From Ectocarpus siliculosus (lineage: Eukaryota > Sar > Phaeophyceae > Ectocarpales > Ectocarpaceae), in assembly GCA_000310025.1 (NCBI GenBank), contig FN649741.1, positions 2,430,357-2,479,504 on the forward strand: 49,148 nt of DNA, read 5' to 3'. Position 1 is the first letter of the stretch. The number at the start of each line of letters is the position of its first letter. The notes under the pieces were generated by a model that was given only the letters and a program-made list of their open reading frames with translations, had not been told where the DNA came from and searched no databases. Positions 46,680 through 49,148 of this stretch are shown in pieces. The translations under genes and the position numbers were made by a program.

Positions 46680-48175
46680 ATGATGGCGAAGATGGCCAAT
46701 GTCGCACTCGTGGCGCTCACCCTGGCGGCGGGCGGACTTGCGGAGGAGTCTAGGTCCCTCGCATCGGGAGTGTGGGGTGCCTGGAAGTCCGAGAGGGTGA
46801 AGGTGTGTTTGACAGGAGGAATGGTTCTCGCGGGGACTGGGAGCTTTGAGGTTTGATCAACAGGCAGTGTGGTCTACAAGAATCTGCCACTGTCGCCAGG
46901 AATCCTCCCGCACCAAGGTGTATCGACCAACCGCCTTAAACCTTGGAGCCAAGAGCCCCAAGGGCATGCGGCCTGCCTCAGCCGGTCAAGCCCACCCTTC
47001 GTTTTTCGAAAAAAAAAACTGTTCCGGATGCAGCAACAACAAGCAACAGCTCTCCGCGCGGGCTTGGCGGGATAAAAACCACATCCAAAATGTTTGTGCT
47101 CCGAAATAGAACGCTGCAGAAATCGAAACAGAGATACAGGTATGCGAGCAAAGACTGTAGACGTTATATCAGGAATGGAATACTCCGAGAGATGGGCTGG
47201 CACCAGTGACAAAAAATCCTCGCGAGTCGATGTACTGCTGTACCACGTGGCGCCGAAAAGTTGTCTATGTTGAAGACTATGTATCGCTCTTTTATGTTCG
47301 ACATCCTACACATCATTCTGGGGCCGTCCGCCGATATTTATTAGATTTTTGACGGGACAAGGCAACCGAGATGTGATTGATGGGGATCAGGAAAAGAGAC
47401 ACGCCACTTTCTAGAGGCAACTCGCGTTTTGTTCGGTGACGCTTTTTGCCTGCCCCATCGGCCGTGTGAATTATTTGGTCACGCTTGTGTGTCGAACACG
47501 TTTTCCGCGAAGTATGATACCATCTGTTGCAAGCATTCTCGATGGCGTAATCCGTTCCGCACCCACGGTAACGCCACACTATCCCCGAGAAATTACTGAG
47601 GCTCGAGAAGGACATGATGTACGCTGTAAGAAGGAAAAGTCCCTCGAATTTTGCCGAAAAAGGAAAACGAAACAAAACCCTCTTGTACAGCAGTGCAGTT
47701 CAAGTCAACAACTCGAGCAATTACCGGTGTGTAAGACCATTTCACCGGGGAGCTCATTACATATAAACAAACAGACACAACCCTCTCAAGTCCCCTACAA
47801 AATATACCCCAATGCGGGTGACCGGAAAAGTGTGGGCAACTCATAATCTACGCTATTTAATGCGTGCATGGACTACAATTATTCCTCGAACTGTACACGA
47901 CAGCGCCGCCAGACTGCATGTAGCGTTCGTTCCCTGCGAGTTGCCCTTGCTTTCCGCCTCCTTCCTCACTCCTCACCCCCTCAATCTTGTTTACGACGCC
48001 GACGTCGTTCTTTGTTTGACGTTTTGTCACCCTCGAAACAACGCGCCACGCAACAACAATATTGCAGTCCAAGTACTTCTCGGAGTTGTTGGCGGACGGC
48101 GACACCGTGGAGCTGCTCACCCACGGACCTTTCACGATCAGTGCTGCGTGCGGCACCCTCGGAGGCGAAGCGGAG
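46680..48175 (+). CDS. Unrecognised secreted protein, first two coding exons (3' end outside window)
   Basis: Exon 1 (46680-46802) starts at ATG with A at -3 and encodes 41 residues: a signal-peptide-like start (MMAKMANVALVALTLAAGGL then AEESRSLASG, likely cleavage near GLA), followed by VWGAWKSERVK and a GTGTGT donor. Exon 2 (48068-48175) follows an acceptor (aacaatattgcag) and encodes 36 residues, SKYFSELLADGDTVELL and then THGPFTISAACGTLGGEAE, ending at a strong GTGAGT donor. Both junctions are phase 0. The gene has no stop in the window. I do not recognise the family; small residues and alternating hydrophobics in exon 2 suggest a beta-rich extracellular domain. An unseen exon inside the 1265-bp first intron cannot be excluded. 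Confidence 0.6.
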
Positions 48176-48416
48176 GTGAGTACCCTGACCGTCGTGTTTG
48201 TTACTGACTTCCGTCCCTTTTTGTCACTGCTGTCTTGGCCATCTTGGTTTCCTGCCATACAGCAGTTGTAGATGATATTGGTTTGGTGTTTGTTGAGTAG
48301 CTTTGTGCGTGGGTGCCTCGGCGCGGGGTCCCGTAGTGGGAAACAAAAGGTGCCAGCAGCTGGGTACTGCCAACGGTCAAAATGTAGAAACTATCCGCGG
48401 GCGTGAAAGCCCTTCT

Positions 48417-48600
48417 ACGTGGTGGAGCGTGGAAGCTCGTGTATAATATAGTTGTGGCGTGGAAGCCGGGTGGCGTGGTGGCCCTGATGTAAAAGGTATA
48501 TGTAGGGACGTGGGAGTCCTGAAGGCGTGGAAGCCGGGTTGGCGTGATAGCCGGAGTATGGGCGTGGAAGCCGGGGTTGGCGTGAGAGCCGGAAAAAGGA
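48417..48600. repeat. GC-rich minisatellite (gcgtggaagccgg units) in the last intron
   Basis: Diverged units containing gcgtggaagccgg and gcgtga(t/g)agccgg recur at least six times, for example near 48456, 48517, 48541, 48560 and 48580. The repeat lies 3' of exon 2 of the secreted-protein gene, in what should be intron 2. In the rest of 48176-49148 I see no exon. Confidence 0.65.
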
Positions 48601-49148
48601 CTTGATTATACACAGAAAAAGGAAGTGAGGAACCACAAGCCACGCACACAAATTCCGTTGTAGACACCCATACCCTCAAACCTGCAATATGTGATAAAGT
48701 TGGTACCACCAAATCTAATCCATAGCAACCATTGAACCCCCAAACTCCCCGCTCCATCTGCTCGGGAAATTCTTGCTCGCAATAATCTGTTGATGCTGTG
48801 AGTACATCCAACAGCCCCCCTACTCGCTGCATTGGCAAGATTACACCCGGACTCATTTAACTACCTTACACATGCATACCCTCTTATACCAAATACCTGA
48901 ACGCAAGGCTTAGTGATTAACATTCCATCCATCTCATGCTTCGTCTTCGCCAAAACACCATGACCATTATACCCGAAACAAAACTCGTTAGAACTCCAAC
49001 CGGTTTGAAACTCTTCTCCTAACCATTAAACCAGAAACACTGCAGAGATTATCCATCGGTCACCCTGGAATTCAACATCGTAGAAAATCCTCAGAAATAG
49101 CAATTCAATAGAATCGCACAAACGCAAAAAAACAAAACAAAAATAAAG

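Overview
The window looks like nuclear DNA of a multicellular stramenopile, most likely a brown alga of the Ectocarpus type. This is an inference from gene structure (many short, phase-consistent exons split by GT-AG introns of about 0.3-1.9 kb), long intergenic stretches, many small repeats and a DIRS-order retroelement. No taxonomic marker is present. Nearly all long open frames are non-coding shadows; the real genes had to be assembled exon by exon from splice sites, reading phase and family alignment recalled from memory.

Layout, left to right. (1) 1-1585 holds the last three coding exons of a CD225/dispanin-type small membrane protein gene; its first exon lies left of the window. (2) 1586-6040 is gene-poor, with a degenerate direct repeat ending in telomere-like GGGTTA tracts and a small terminal-inverted-repeat element (about 3898-4079). 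(3) 6041-12320 is a DIRS-order (Ngaro/PAT-like) element bounded by split direct repeats in the order A1 ... B1-A2 ... B2. The repeat pairs appear identical by eye. It carries a tyrosine recombinase gene with all catalytic residues and a broken gag-like ORF, but no recognisable reverse transcriptase. Its 5' half is filled by 19 copies of a 39-bp stem-loop core arranged in a roughly 251-bp higher-order repeat. (4) 12321-14060 is intergenic with an inverted second copy of the small element. (5) 14061-16144 is a complete four-exon dispanin paralogue whose flanks and introns align with the left-edge copy, so the two came from a segmental duplication. (6) 16145-18178 is intergenic. (7) 18179-34191 on the minus strand is a complete 22-exon transportin-3 (TNPO3, transportin-SR) gene. 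Its introns hold a large foldback element, a hexanucleotide tract, a trinucleotide tract next to a splice acceptor, and a minisatellite that copies the exon-13 splice acceptor. (8) 34419-45183 on the plus strand is a complete 13-exon PRPF39 (U1 snRNP-associated HAT-repeat splicing factor) gene. (9) 46680-48175 holds the first two exons of an unrecognised secreted protein gene running off the right edge.

How the genes relate. TNPO3 is the nuclear import receptor for SR splicing factors, and PRPF39 helps U1 snRNP define 5' splice sites. They are divergently transcribed with only 227 bp between start codons, which suggests a shared promoter coordinating splicing-factor import with U1 function. 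The strongest candidate for something new is the recombinase-only DIRS-like element with its stem-loop array. It resembles a DIRS element that lost its reverse transcriptase and gained an internal minisatellite, reminiscent of what I recall of TOC1 in Chlamydomonas.
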